A stretch of 64,000 nucleotides of DNA from Urophycis tenuis. Lineage: Eukaryota > Chordata > Actinopteri > Gadiformes > Phycidae. Each line of letters starts with the position of its first letter. Within the stretch, counting starts at the first letter, position 1. Of the stretch, positions 55,051-64,000 are shown piece after piece. The stretch is from NCBI GenBank assembly GCA_036785325.1, contig JAXIVH010000001.1, positions 12,046,360 through 12,110,359 on the forward strand, given 5' to 3'. The notes beneath the pieces are model-generated. The model was not told the origin of the DNA and did no database searches. It saw nothing but the letters and a program-made list of their open reading frames with translations. The translations under genes were made by a program, and so were the position numbers.

Positions 55051-57371
55051 TGTCACATACCTTAAATTTTGGACAATTATTTATATTGAGCTTACCGTCC
55101 TTTCTTCTTTTCTTCTGTTTTGTTATACTATCAGTCAACAATACATCTACTGATGCACAGCCTTGGACACATCATCAGTGTTGTTGTATCCTGGACTCAC
55201 TGGGTGTTTCGGGTCTTGCAACAGACACCCTCATCCAGGCGACCCGACCGAGGTGATCAAATCTCGGCCTGTGTCCAAGTAGCATGCTACACCCACTACA
55301 CTACACTACTACCACTACAACCACTGCTCTCCCCTTTTCAACCAGAGCCATCTGGAGGCTTTTTCTGCTACCTCCACATTGTTGCTTATGGCCCTTCTGC
55401 GGTTGACCCGCGTTATGCCCAGTGAGCCATAGGCTTTGCTCAGAGAGTGGCTGGCAAACCCCCGACAGCCCACCTCCACTGGCATACACCTGGTCTTCCA
55501 CCCGTTCCTCCGACAATCCTCCACCAGCTCCTGGTACTTCTCCCTCTTTCTTTCTTGGGCCTCCTCCATCCTCTCCTCCCAGGGAACCGTCAGTTCCAGA
55601 AATAAGAGTTGCTTTGTGGCCTGGGAGACCAAGATGATATCAGGTCTCAATCTGGACTGGGTGATGTGTGGTGGAATTTTCAGCTGCTTCTCCAGGTCAA
55701 CTGTCATCGCCCAGTCTCGGGCCGTGGAAAGCAAACCCGTAGAGCAGTTCCGTGATGTTTTTTCCGGCCTTTGTCCTTCGCTGACAAAGTGGATGGCCTT
55801 AGCTGTGGCTTGGGTGTATCGGCTTCCCTTGATCCCCTTGCTGATTGCTTCAGCGATGGATTTGAGGACCTGGTCGTGCCTCCATCGATACCGGCCTTCA
55901 CCCAGGGCCTTGGAGCAGCTGCTCAGGATGTGTTCCAGTGTCCCTGTTTTGAAACACAGGGGGCATGCAGGTGTTTCTATTTTGCCCCATGTGCACAAGT
56001 TGGCTGGGCTTGGGAGGACGTCGTAAACCCCCTGGATCAAAAACTTGATCCTCTGGGGATTCCACTGCCAGATGTCCTTCCAGGTGACCCTCCTCTCCAT
56101 CGCCTGCTCCCACTTCATCCAGGCACCCTGCTGCCTCATGGCCACTGCTCTGCTGGTTCTGTCTTGCTCGACTGAAGCTCGCACCTCCTCCTGCACCAAC
56201 CTCTGCCGCTCTCTTCCACTGGCACAGTCCAAACGGGTTGCTGGTTGGCTCCCCAGTCCGGCTCTGCCTTGTGCCACTGTTCCCAGGATAGCCTTGTGCT
56301 TCAGTCGTGACTCTGCTTGCTGGACTGCATCGGCTGCCCTCCACTTTCTCCCTGTCCGCACAACAATCCCTGCCCCGGACACTTTGGCATCTCTGGATTC
56401 AGAGTACTGCAGATGTTCCCGTGCCCGTGCCACAATGAACTCCTCTCTGACTGAACTGAAGGGGAGCCTGAGCTTGTTGGTGTTCCCATTATTAGTCTTA
56501 TTAGTCTTATTAATTTATTTTTATTAATACACCAAGTGGAGCAGCGCTCCAAATTTCGTTGTATGCACCGTCATATAATGACAATAAAGGCTTTTGACTT
56601 TGACTTGACTTTTTAGTCCTGTCAATATGCGACAATAATGCTCAAACAAGAAATGATGTTGACGCTGTGAGGCAGAACCCTTACTCAGTGGTGTAGCAAC
56701 AGCAGCCAGCTCTGCGTGGGGGCCAGCAGAAGGGCTTACTCCGTGTGACTGGGTGAGGAGCTCTGTGATACAGGACAAGCTCAAAGTAAAGCCACTGGTC
56801 CTGCTGGCAGCTGCAGCTCAGGAGGTTGCCTGGCAACAGGAGGGATGCTAACTTAGTCATTTCATCAACACTAAGGTCTAGAAGACAAACTAAAGACATC
56901 TAGAAGACAAACTGGGAGCTGGAGAGACCCCTGCCGGTGAGCAGAGTGAGAAGCCTGAGTGATGGAAATGTTGAGAATTATTTATCAACTTGTAAAATAG
57001 TTACATTAAGATCAATTAACCTGGCCAGTCATTAGAGATAGAGGAATATGTTCTGGACTACAGAATCTTCTATAATGTGACCATTAGTCACCACCAAGGG
57101 TCTCTTAACCCGAAACACATGACCTTCAGCACTGCCTTTTAAAAGTGTTTTCTAAACTTACATTTCTGTCCTCTCTCCCCGTCAGGCACACCCTGCTCCG
57201 GTGTATGAGAACGACTTCGCTTTTACCCATCCCTTGGCTCCTGCAGCACAGAGAGAACCAATAGAACGGCAGTTTGCAAACATTCGAACATCTCGAACCG
57301 GGGAGTGCGTCGCTGTACGACTGGCTCGCATGTCCAATCAGATTAGCCAGATGAGGTCCTTAACTCTGTGA
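49079..57371 (+). CDS. CD22-like immunoglobulin-superfamily receptor, frame broken in Ig exon 3
   Basis: Type I surface receptor resembling fish B-cell receptor CD22-like proteins. Exons: 49079-49133 (signal peptide), 50954-51334 (V-type Ig), 51437-51661 (C2-type), 52024-52372 (V-type), 52487-52744 (C2-type), 53002-53262 (C2-type), 53364-53628 (transmembrane), 53705-53762 and 57186-57371 (cytoplasmic, containing APVYENDF, an ITIM-like but non-consensus tyrosine). All Ig exons have phase 1 at both ends. Exon 4 reads into a TAG at 52221. The homologous Ig sequence continues in two other frames (GYEGHIGYP, then TITDLRETDSAEYRFKFK), consistent with two single-base deletions. Skipping exon 4 would restore the frame. 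The second Ig domain has tyrosine where the first canonical cysteine is expected. The transmembrane exon contains an in-frame 29-bp array. The gene may be a decaying copy, or the indels may be sequence errors. Confidence 0.8.
49408..49433. repeat. C homopolymer in intron 1 of the CD22-like gene
   Basis: A run of about 22 C residues. The rest of the intron (49134-50953) holds the SINE described below and otherwise nothing recognised. Confidence 0.9.
50605..50814 (+). mobile_element. SINE with perfect 13-bp target duplication
   Basis: The head GGCGGCACGGTGGTGCAGTGG and the body TGTGATAGGCTGGCGACC...GGTGTACCCTGCCTCTCGCCC match a widespread teleost SINE. It ends in (GGAT)n and is internally shortened. 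The flanks ATGATGCTCTTGA (50592-50604 and 50815-50827) are identical, showing a recent insertion. Confidence 0.92.
51364..51408. repeat. (GT)n microsatellite in a 102-bp intron of the CD22-like gene
   Basis: About 22 GT units, starting 30 bp after the donor of the first V-type Ig exon. It makes up almost half of the intron. Confidence 0.95.
53420..53619. repeat. 29-bp minisatellite inside the transmembrane exon of the CD22-like gene
   Basis: Seven copies of a unit beginning CTCACCATTACCCTCCCTAT start at 53420, 53449, 53478, 53507, 53536, 53565 and 53594. The six extra copies add 174 nt, exactly 58 codons. The frame therefore rotates through all three phases and returns to the original one before LLWVR at the donor. 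No stop occurs in the exon frame. Confidence 0.93.
53820..56600 (+). mobile_element. Rex1-like LINE in an intron of the CD22-like gene, 5' truncated and interrupted
   Basis: A plus-strand reverse-transcriptase fragment at 53849-54766 shows motif B (GSPQGCVLSPLLYSLYT), the catalytic FADDTTVVGL box, FKFLGVYI, and the C-terminal ITVWYWGC...LQRVINTAQRITG and LLPSGRRYR. This is the order seen in CR1/Rex1-type LINEs. The endonuclease end is missing. A 3' end of Rex1 type (CAAATTTCGTTGTATG...ATGACAATAAAGGC) appears only at about 56550-56590, after another retroelement, indicating nesting. (TA)n and A-rich repeats lie at about 54880-55050. Confidence 0.75.
55315..56433 (-). mobile_element. RLE-type retroelement ORF fragment, inserted antisense
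   Basis: An open minus-strand frame of 372 residues has a zinc knuckle of form CPLC-x12-HILSSC. It is followed by a restriction-like endonuclease signature (RPDIILVSQATKQLLFLELTVPW, then EERMEEAQERKREKYQ), as in R2/R4-type non-LTR elements carrying a PD-(D/E)xK endonuclease. Upstream motifs (VTWKDIWQWNPQRIKFLIQGVYDVLPSP) match sequences very common in fish genomes. The reverse transcriptase is absent, so this is a truncated copy. It lies between the body and the 3' tail of the plus-strand LINE. Confidence 0.75.
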
Positions 57372-58004
57372 TCAACTTCATGTGACCCAATGCTGTCCCT
57401 GCGTGTGCTATCTCTAGACAGAAAATACTTCAACTAATACTAATACTTCCAACTTCTGAGATTGTATCAGCCCAATTAAAACATCAAAGCGAATACATTT
57501 TTAATGATGATTTACATTTGGCAGCAGGATTTAATAGTGGCTGGGCTTTGTGAGTGTGCCAAATAATAGAGTCCCAGTCAATTCGCTTTAAGTAGAACCC
57601 TGGTCAAAAAAAAAAAAATCACTGTCAATAAACAGTTACTAAGTCTATAGATCTTGTTTCGATAACGACACCTAGTGGCAGTAATGACACATCATACATT
57701 TACAGACCAAATGTTCAGGTGTGATTATTAAAAGGTGCATTTACCTCGGTATACATTTTTTTTTTTTTTAAACGTCACACCTTCAATTCAGTTGAATGAA
57801 ACACAGGACAGGTGTGTCGCGTCACCATTGAGCCTGCAGGTACCAGGTAACCATATGAACTAATAAGAGCTTCTGCATGAACGGTCCCGTTCAACCTGTA
57901 GGGGGAGTCATCCACAAGGCGAACCATTCTACAAGTGGCGTCGGACGAGTAGGCTTTGGCCCAGAAACGAGAAAAAAACGACTTGGTATTCGTTTTTTGC
58001 TTTT

Positions 58005-58330
58005 CAAACGTTCAAAGTAGCTTTAATGCCAATTCCTTCACATGTCGAGACATAGAAAGGAATCGAGAGGACGTTTCTCACTCTCCCACCGTGAAACAGA
58101 TAAAGTGCGCAGGCACAACAGACAAGACAAGACATTTCCTAATAGTAAAGGTAAACATACAATTTCACAACAGAAAAGATAAAATAAAAATATAGACATA
58201 AAAGAAATGAATGTGCAATGAAGGGGTAAATGGGTAAGAGTAGCAGCATAAGTTTCTGTATAAGTTATGACAGTGCAAAAAGGCAATTGTGATGGAAGCA
58301 GAAGAATCTGTAAGGTATATTTGTAATATT
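58005..58330 (-). mobile_element. LINE 3' end fragment (copy 1)
   Basis: The plus strand reads AGGAATCGAGAGGACGTTTCTCACTCTCCCACCGTG followed by GATAAAGTGC(G/A)CAGGCACA. This is the reverse complement of a 3' region typical of teleost Rex1-like LINEs. A second, more diverged copy lies at 59190-59470. Confidence 0.6.
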
Positions 58331-59179
58331 AACAGTGCAATAAAACAACAGTCAGTGAAGACAGTAAATAGCAGCATATTTCAGTCCATGGTATGTGTGG
58401 TGAGACGTGAAAGCTAAACTACGGCTCGACTTCTCGTCCTGTTTAATGGGAGGCCTACTCAACCACAATAGAACGATGGAGAAAAATGCTTTTATTTTTT
58501 GTTAAATGTCCCTTTTCTCCTGTTAGACTATAAAACAAATAAACTTAATACACTTCAGATAACCTTACCCCCCTCGTTGGCAGCAAGTTGCCACCACATC
58601 ATCTAATCATAACACATCTGTCAATCTACGAATAAAAATAATAAAGTTAATTAAACATAAAGCACAACATCCATTTTCAAAAGTCAAAGAATAAGATCAG
58701 TTTATTCTCATCGTCGCTTTGGACAGTGAACAGAAACAGTCGACACACATTCAAAACCTGACCAGCAGGTGTCGCCTTGTCTTCCTCAATAAGTCGAGAC
58801 ATGAAGTTTACGTAGGCCTCATCTGTAATATTGGATAGTTTAGAACAGTCGGCTTATTAAAAAAAATGGAAACGTGGAATTACAGATCAAATGTCTTGGC
58901 CCTTAAACATAACTATGGCATCACTGACCCATTAGCCTTCACTGTTTTTGGGGTGTTTTCCATTGTCGTTATTTGCATTAGGCTACTTTAAATTATAACA
59001 TGATTTATTTAGAAATTATCATTTATTTTTAGGCTTCAAATGTCGCTTTTCAAATGAGTTGTACCACCCAGACACAGCTGTGTTGCGGTAAGGCTCTGCT
59101 CTATGGAGCATAGCGGTGTCAGTGTGAACCTTATGACTGGAATTGTTGTGCCTCAGAAACTGCATATGTTTGTTTATGC

Positions 59180-59470
59180 ATTATCAAAGTCAAAGTCAAA
59201 GTAGCTTCAAGACATACATAGAAATCGAGAGGATATTTCTCACTCTCCCACAGTGGAACAGATAAAGTGCACAGGCACAGACAAGACGAGACATTCCTAA
59301 TGCTAAAAGTAAACATACAATTTCACAACAGATAAGATAAAAAGATAGACAAAAAAAAGACAAAGACTAGGAATCTACTATTGTGTGAAGTAGGAGTAGC
59401 AGCATACGTTTCTGTAAATGTTAGGGCAAAAAGGAAATTGTAATGACAATTATGCTGCATAGACCGACAA
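59180..59470 (-). mobile_element. LINE 3' end fragment (copy 2)
   Basis: This shares about 250 bp of similarity with 58005-58330, including TCGAGAGGA, TCTCACTCTCCCAC, AACATACAATTTCACAACAGA and TAGCAGCATA(A/C)GTTTCTGTA. The tail at 59187-59204 reads CAAAGTCAAAGTCAAAGTAGC, the reverse of a (TTTGAC)n LINE terminus. Confidence 0.65.
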
Positions 59471-60132
59471 TGAACAACAATTTCAGCAAAAGTCTGCAAA
59501 GTTTTAGCTTTATGCTTCTGCACCCTTGACACCATACTAGCGCTACACACATCTCTCTAACCCAGTTTTCTCTGTAAAGATCCTTTCCATAAGGAGGACT
59601 GAAACCAGGTGGTCAGTGATGAAAACTTTCTCTGTACTCTGTTCTCTAGGACCATTCTCAAAGATCATGGTCCGCATTAATCCCTTAGACCCAAAAAGTT
59701 TTCCTTGAACCTCAATGACTCAAAGATTCCGAAATGATCTAACTTGACAACTTCAACAGCAAAGCCCAGAATTCATCCAACACAATCATAGTCGAGGTTT
59801 GCAAAGGCATGGCAGCCATGCACATTTTGAGCCAACCCAATGTTTTATATATCATCCGGCATGGGGACATTTGTCCAACTGTCTTCACCACATGAGGTTA
59901 GTTAGCCAGGCTTTGCTTTCAACACCACATATTTCAAGCATGCACTCCCTGTGGTGTTTGTAAGTCACCGAAGCTTGGGCTTGGCTACCGGACACCATTG
60001 AAGATAGCCAGCTTACATCTCAAAGCTCCAATGGTGCTCACAGTAGAGCCAAATGGAGCTCTCTTGAACTGGTCAAGCTTCTTAAGTTTTACGCTAGCCA
60101 ATCAATGACAGTTATGAGAAGGACTAGGAGTC

Positions 60133-60235
60133 ATGATTAGGGTTATGGTAAGGTTTAGGGGCTATGGTAATGGTTAGGGTTATTGTTAAGGTTAGGTGTT
60201 AGGGTTATGGTTAAGGTTAGGTTTAGGAGCCGGTG
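60133..60235. repeat. Degenerate telomere-like (TTAGGG) repeat
   Basis: Repeated GGTTAGGGTTATGG / GGTTAGGTTTAGG units over about 100 bp. They are imperfect and short, so an interstitial simple repeat is more likely than a fused telomere. Confidence 0.7.
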
Positions 60236-60460
60236 ATGTGCTGGACCCAGCGGTTGCCAGCCCAAGCTCCACCCACTGGCTCTGCAGTGAGCAGCATCTC
60301 TTACCAGCTGGCTGGCCGACGTCATTAAAGCTGGCTGACATCATTAAAGCGTGCTAGCTGGCTCACTATCATTATTGAAGCCTACAGGAACTCATCATTG
60401 AAGCTGGCAGGCTGACGTCATTGGCCTCGTAGAACCAAGGGTTGCTGCTGGAAAAGTCCA

Positions 60461-60563
60461 GGGGCCTCATTTATCAACAGTGCGTAGAAAAGGTTCTAAT
60501 TTCGTTCGTACGCACTCATTACGCACAAATGTGTGCGTAGGCACGGTTGATAAATGAGGCCCC
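60461..60563. mobile_element. Small palindromic MITE
   Basis: Perfect 18-bp inverted ends, GGGGCCTCATTTATCAAC and GTTGATAAATGAGGCCCC, enclose 103 bp that is itself partly palindromic (GTGCGTA...TACGCAC motifs). This terminal sequence is common in fish genomes. No clear target duplication was seen. Confidence 0.85.
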
Positions 60564-61282
60564 AGGAGTCAACACATAACCACCAACACGGAGCTCTCAA
60601 AGCACGAGACGCAAACCTAACCCAACATAAAATAAATGCAGTTTATATAATTTGGAAAATCCAGTTTAGAAAATAAATCAAAATTCCTTCAAGCGTTTGT
60701 AAATCTTAAAATTAGGGAGGAACGCGACGGCGTGTCCACACCATAGACTGGTCCACACGCGTTGTCGGTGCGTAAATACAGAAAAACACATACATCTTTA
60801 ACCATGAGCAGAAACCAAAAGTTTTAACGGAGCCAAACTAAATCCAAACAATACCTTAATACAAATAAAGTTAGGATACTCACCGGCGTGGTTGTCCATG
60901 TGTCACTGGCGTTCATCATGTGCCAACGATAAGAAAAGCGAAAAAAGCGAGAAGAAAAGCGCAAGCAGCCCTGTTCACAAGTTCGTCGGACCTCGCCGAG
61001 CTGTAGGGTACCGACCGGTAGTTCGCTTTTTAAGAGACACCGGGTGGAAAGAGCCGACCCGGCCTGCTGCACCCCGCAGGCGCACTCAGAGCTGCCAATT
61101 ACAACGATTTGACTTTTAACCTCTGTATGAGAGAAGTAGCCCACTTCATAGTTATGACGAGCAAAATAAGATTTATTTCAGGTTATCCCAATTAATTTTT
61201 TTCTAGGTAGGCCTATTTATTTGGCTATAGTAGGCTGAAAAACTTTTGACTTTTTTTTTTTCATTTGACATGACATCTCCAG

Positions 61283-61500
61283 TTGGGCCTAAACACATCA
61301 TCATGTCCCTCTGGTGAACTAGAGGAGGGCAGCTACGTGACAGCAGTGATGGCAACCCAGCAGCTACCTACACCTGGTTCAAGGGACATGAAGACTCAGT
61401 GGGACAATCAGGACAGAACCACACCCACCACTGATGGAGGAAACTCTCAAGTTCATAATTCCACCTTTTTGTCCAATAATGTGACGGGTAATTGGGCCTT
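61283..61500 (+). pseudogene. Decayed Ig exon, copy of the CD22-like fifth Ig domain
   Basis: The nucleotide sequence follows exon 6 of the CD22-like gene (53002-53262): GAGGAGGGCAGCTACGTGAC, GATGGCAACCCAGCAGCTACC, TACACCTGGTTCAAGG, GAAGACTCAGTG, GGACAATCAGGACAGAAC, TCATAATTCCACC and the donor GTGACGGGTAATT. Several deletions remove one canonical cysteine segment (CTGAGCTGCAGC) and the YYC segment and shift the frame. It is a relic of a second CD22-like gene or of an internal duplication. Confidence 0.8.
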
Positions 61501-62690
61501 TGAAAGACACACATTTTCTGGTAATGTGTGTGTGTGTGTGTAATTCAACAATGTTATTAGTAAATGATCACAATAACTTCAATTGTGATTGTGTGTGCGC
61601 CGTTGTTAAATGAAGTTATGTGTGTACATGGGACCTGGGAACTACTGTATTTCTAGACACAAAAAGCAAGTATCAGAAGAGAAAACAGTTGAGGACTTCA
61701 AAAAAAGACTATAATTCTGGAATTATGTTATTTATTTATCACATTTGTTCGAATTTTTGGCAACAAATACAGCTCTTTGATTAACCATCAGAAGATGACC
61801 GATTACTTTTGGCTCTGAAAAAATGGAAAATGTCTCTAAATAACTTCTAATCCCCAAAAAGCAAAATACAACATTTTCTGGATGTTGAATTACCTGTGCA
61901 TGACCCTGAATATTACATTTCTTTTTAATCTGAAAGATAAAGAAGTTCAAATATACTGGTATTGTCTTTAGTTGAAACAAATGTTACTCAGTTAGAATCT
62001 GCAGTGCAATGCAGAAGAGAAAGCTCGAGTAAGACATGCCACACTCAGCATGACAGAACACTTGGCTTCAGAGGTAAGTGAACATGACTTCAGGTATTCC
62101 AGCAATGAATACAATGCTAAATACAACTTAAAGCCTAGGTAATACTGTTTTTTAGCTTTACATTTGTAGAAAACTCTTAATGTATTAATGTAAATGAAGA
62201 ATAAAGAATGACAAAAATGAGAAGTTCAATGACTTTTGTTTTGTAAGGAATGTTATCCCATCCACTGAAATAATGATGACATATATAAAGCACACCATAC
62301 CATCAATATAACATATTGTGTGACATGACATTGTCACAAGTCCTATTTTCCAAAAATATATCATTCTTAAATATATGTATACCGTATATACATACAAAAA
62401 ACATTTGAATTGGGCAGTTGGAATTATATCACAGATATTTGTGAAACCTGAAACGAAAGCACATTACTTGGTTGCTAATTAAGGTGCCGATATGAACTCC
62501 ATCGAACTCAATACTTCTAGCAGACGCAAGCATAACATAATCATTCACACAATAATTAATCCTATATCATGTTGTAAACCCACTGCTCGCCCCGCAGTGT
62601 ATGTTCAGCTGACACACGCTAGGCCGCGATGCTGAAAAACCTTCAGTGAGGGAGGTTTGAAAGCAGATTCCATTAGATTCTATTGGCGTC
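61501..62690. other. AT-rich stretch with no recognised gene
   Basis: It contains a short (GT)n at 61523-61540 and AT-rich sequence. No exon or known repeat was recognised. Confidence 0.4.
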
Positions 62691-62691
62691 C

Positions 62692-63147
62692 TAGCCTGGG
62701 AATTCCCATGCTGCTTTGCGCGCGATTTCATTCTCACTCCAAAGACAATCTGGAAACCACCGCCCTTATTTTCCCCTGAGTTAGGGAACCAATCGCAGAA
62801 CGGGGGGGACAGCAATACGATGACGACGTCTATGCACGACACCGAAGCTTGTAGCGTGTTAATCCAACATGGCAGCGGACACAACGTTACCGTTCGATGC
62901 AGCTTTAGAAAGTGTATTAAGTAGCTTTTGTAGCAATTAATTTAATGTTAGTAGCTAATTTTTAGTAGCAATTGGCTATGAATCGCGCGCAAAGCAGCAT
63001 GTGAAGAACCAGACGCCATTTGATAGACATTCGTAGCGCCCAATAAACGGCTCTAGGCATTCGTAAACCACGCCTCAAATACGAGAAAATGCACACCTAG
63101 TTCCCAGACCACCATCTCATCGAGATGTGGACGCGTCAGCCAGGCTA
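62692..63147. mobile_element. MITE with 9-bp target duplication and internal perfect inverted repeat
   Basis: Ends TAGCCTGG and CCAGGCTA are flanked by TTGGCGTCC on both sides (62683-62691 and 63148-63156). Inside, 62707-62727 and 62981-63001 are perfect 21-bp reverse complements (CATGCTGCTTTGCGCGCGATT). A short frame starting ATGGCAGCGGAC at 62870 runs 23 codons to a stop and may be the remnant of a transposon ORF. A 9-bp duplication would fit Mutator-like elements, but the superfamily is not established. Confidence 0.7.
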
Positions 63148-63428
63148 TTGGCGTCCATTGTTACAGAAGCCAATAGAATCAGCTAGCTAGCACTTTACTT
63201 CAATATATATATATATATTTACTTTTTAAATATCCACCTTTCAGCAACAGCCTCTTGAAAGACCTGAGTGAAGCTCCCAGGAAGAGTCCCAAACACTAGT
63301 ATCAAACCAGCATTGGATATTATTATGGGTACTATTTCTACTGAATTGAGGTTCTCTTTCAAAGCGTGTGTTGTGACATGGTGAGTGGGCCGTGTAGCCG
63401 CCAGCAGTACACCCCGGACAACATCCTG

Positions 63429-63744
63429 TTATGCGGCGGCCATCTTGCCATGAACCCGGAAGCGGTAGACACACGTGTAGGTCATGTGACCCCAGTTACT
63501 GAGCACCCGCAGCTCCACGTTGCGGTAGGCCACGCTGCTGGTCTCCTGCAGGAGAAGGTGAGGAAGTGAGTGTGTGTGTGTCGCAAAGTGTAGCAGTGTG
63601 AGATGTTCTAATGGTGTCCCCTCTTCTCTCCCCTCTCTGAGGTGGACTCACCGGAATCTTGAAGGTCTGGGTGGACTCAGCCTCCTGGTCGTAGGTGAAG
63701 TTCCCCAGCAGAGTGGCCTCATCCAGGGTGTCATCCTGCATACC
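63429..63744 (-). CDS. SUN-domain protein, last two coding exons
   Basis: SUN proteins sit in the inner nuclear membrane and bind KASH proteins in the perinuclear space. Two minus-strand exons are visible: 63652-63744 (31 codons) and 63429-63545 (38 codons plus stop), both phase 0. The first carries LLGNFTYDQEAESTQTF. The second carries VELRVLSNWGHMTYTCVYRFRVHGK, the hallmark end of the SUN domain, where the usual SNWGHPEYTC reads SNWGHMTYTC. The protein ends KMAAA after RVHG. The rest of the gene should lie to the right of the window. Which SUN paralogue it is cannot be decided from these exons. CA/GT repeats at 63773-63803 and beyond 63930 lie in the upstream introns. Confidence 0.85.
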
Positions 63745-63770
63745 CTGGGGAGAGAGGCATAGAGCAGCTG

Positions 63771-63806
<36 letters not shown>

Positions 63807-64000
63807 GGTGTAGGTTTCCACTCCCTACCTGTTCCTAAACCACCTGCATCTGAATTCACTGAAACTACTACAAATCATTCTCTGCAAAATGACTGCGTAG
63901 TGGTAAAACATAGGTAACAAGGTTGTTGTTTTTTCTGTGTGTGTGTGTGTGCGTACGTGCATGCGTATGCGTGCGTATGTGTGTGTGTGGGTGTGTGCGT

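Larger units (their letters stand above)
57372..61280. other. Repeat-rich intergenic stretch
   Basis: Beyond the CD22-like gene I recognise two LINE 3' ends, a telomere-like repeat and a palindromic MITE, listed separately. The segments between them show no coding character. A poly-T run lies at 57757-57770. Confidence 0.5.

Noticed and set aside
55422..56527. Plus-strand open frames of 134-196 codons at 55.4-56.5 kb
   Set aside because: They are antisense shadows of the RLE retroelement frame, which has recognisable motifs on the minus strand.
60133..60235. True telomere fusion point
   Set aside because: The repeat is too short and degenerate and has no head-to-head TTAGGG/CCCTAA junction.

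Overview
The window looks like nuclear DNA of a ray-finned (teleost) fish. Genes are split into short exons with GT/AG junctions, introns are small, and teleost mobile elements are abundant (L2/CR1-like and Rex1-like LINEs, tRNA-headed SINEs, hAT-type MITEs, an RLE-bearing retroelement). CA/GT microsatellites and minisatellites are very dense. Such density is known from codfishes, but the species cannot be fixed from this sequence alone.

Layout: (1) 0-9 kb: first coding exon of a secreted VWA7-like protein on the minus strand (the rest lies left of the window), then repeats, SINE fragments and a dead L2/CR1-like LINE. (2) 9.3-10.9 kb: complete four-exon pentraxin, plus strand. (3) 12.0-13.3 kb: complete three-exon GPI-anchored ecto-ADP-ribosyltransferase-like gene, minus strand, whose catalytic motifs appear lost. 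(4) 15.5-20.05 kb: complete 13-exon primpol, plus strand. (5) 20.4-32.5 kb: complete 20-exon acsl1, minus strand, tail to tail with primpol, with a pair of interchangeable 78-nt exons in the fatty-acid gate region. (6) 32.5-48.4 kb: no recognised coding sequence; microsatellites, SINEs, hAT MITEs and a nested DNA transposon, possibly containing the upstream non-coding exon and promoter of acsl1. (7) 49.1-57.4 kb: a CD22-like immunoglobulin-superfamily receptor, plus strand, with a frameshifted Ig exon and an intron carrying a LINE interrupted by an RLE retroelement. (8) 57.4-63.4 kb: LINE 3' ends, a decayed extra Ig exon and MITEs. (9) 63.4-64 kb: last two exons of a SUN-domain protein, minus strand.

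The strongest unexplained signal is that tandem arrays repeatedly sit on exon-intron junctions. In acsl1, an 18-unit 45-bp array copies the donor of the first coding exon, and every copy keeps the donor in the same phase and an open frame. A 55-bp array copies the donor of exon 7, a 29-bp array fills intron 13 starting at its donor, and a 33-bp array copies the acceptor of exon 16. In the CD22-like gene a 29-bp array lies inside the transmembrane exon and adds exactly 58 codons in frame. In primpol, GT repeats begin at one donor and replace the pyrimidine tract at one acceptor. Together these suggest tandem duplications that start at splice junctions and create alternative junctions or new coding sequence.
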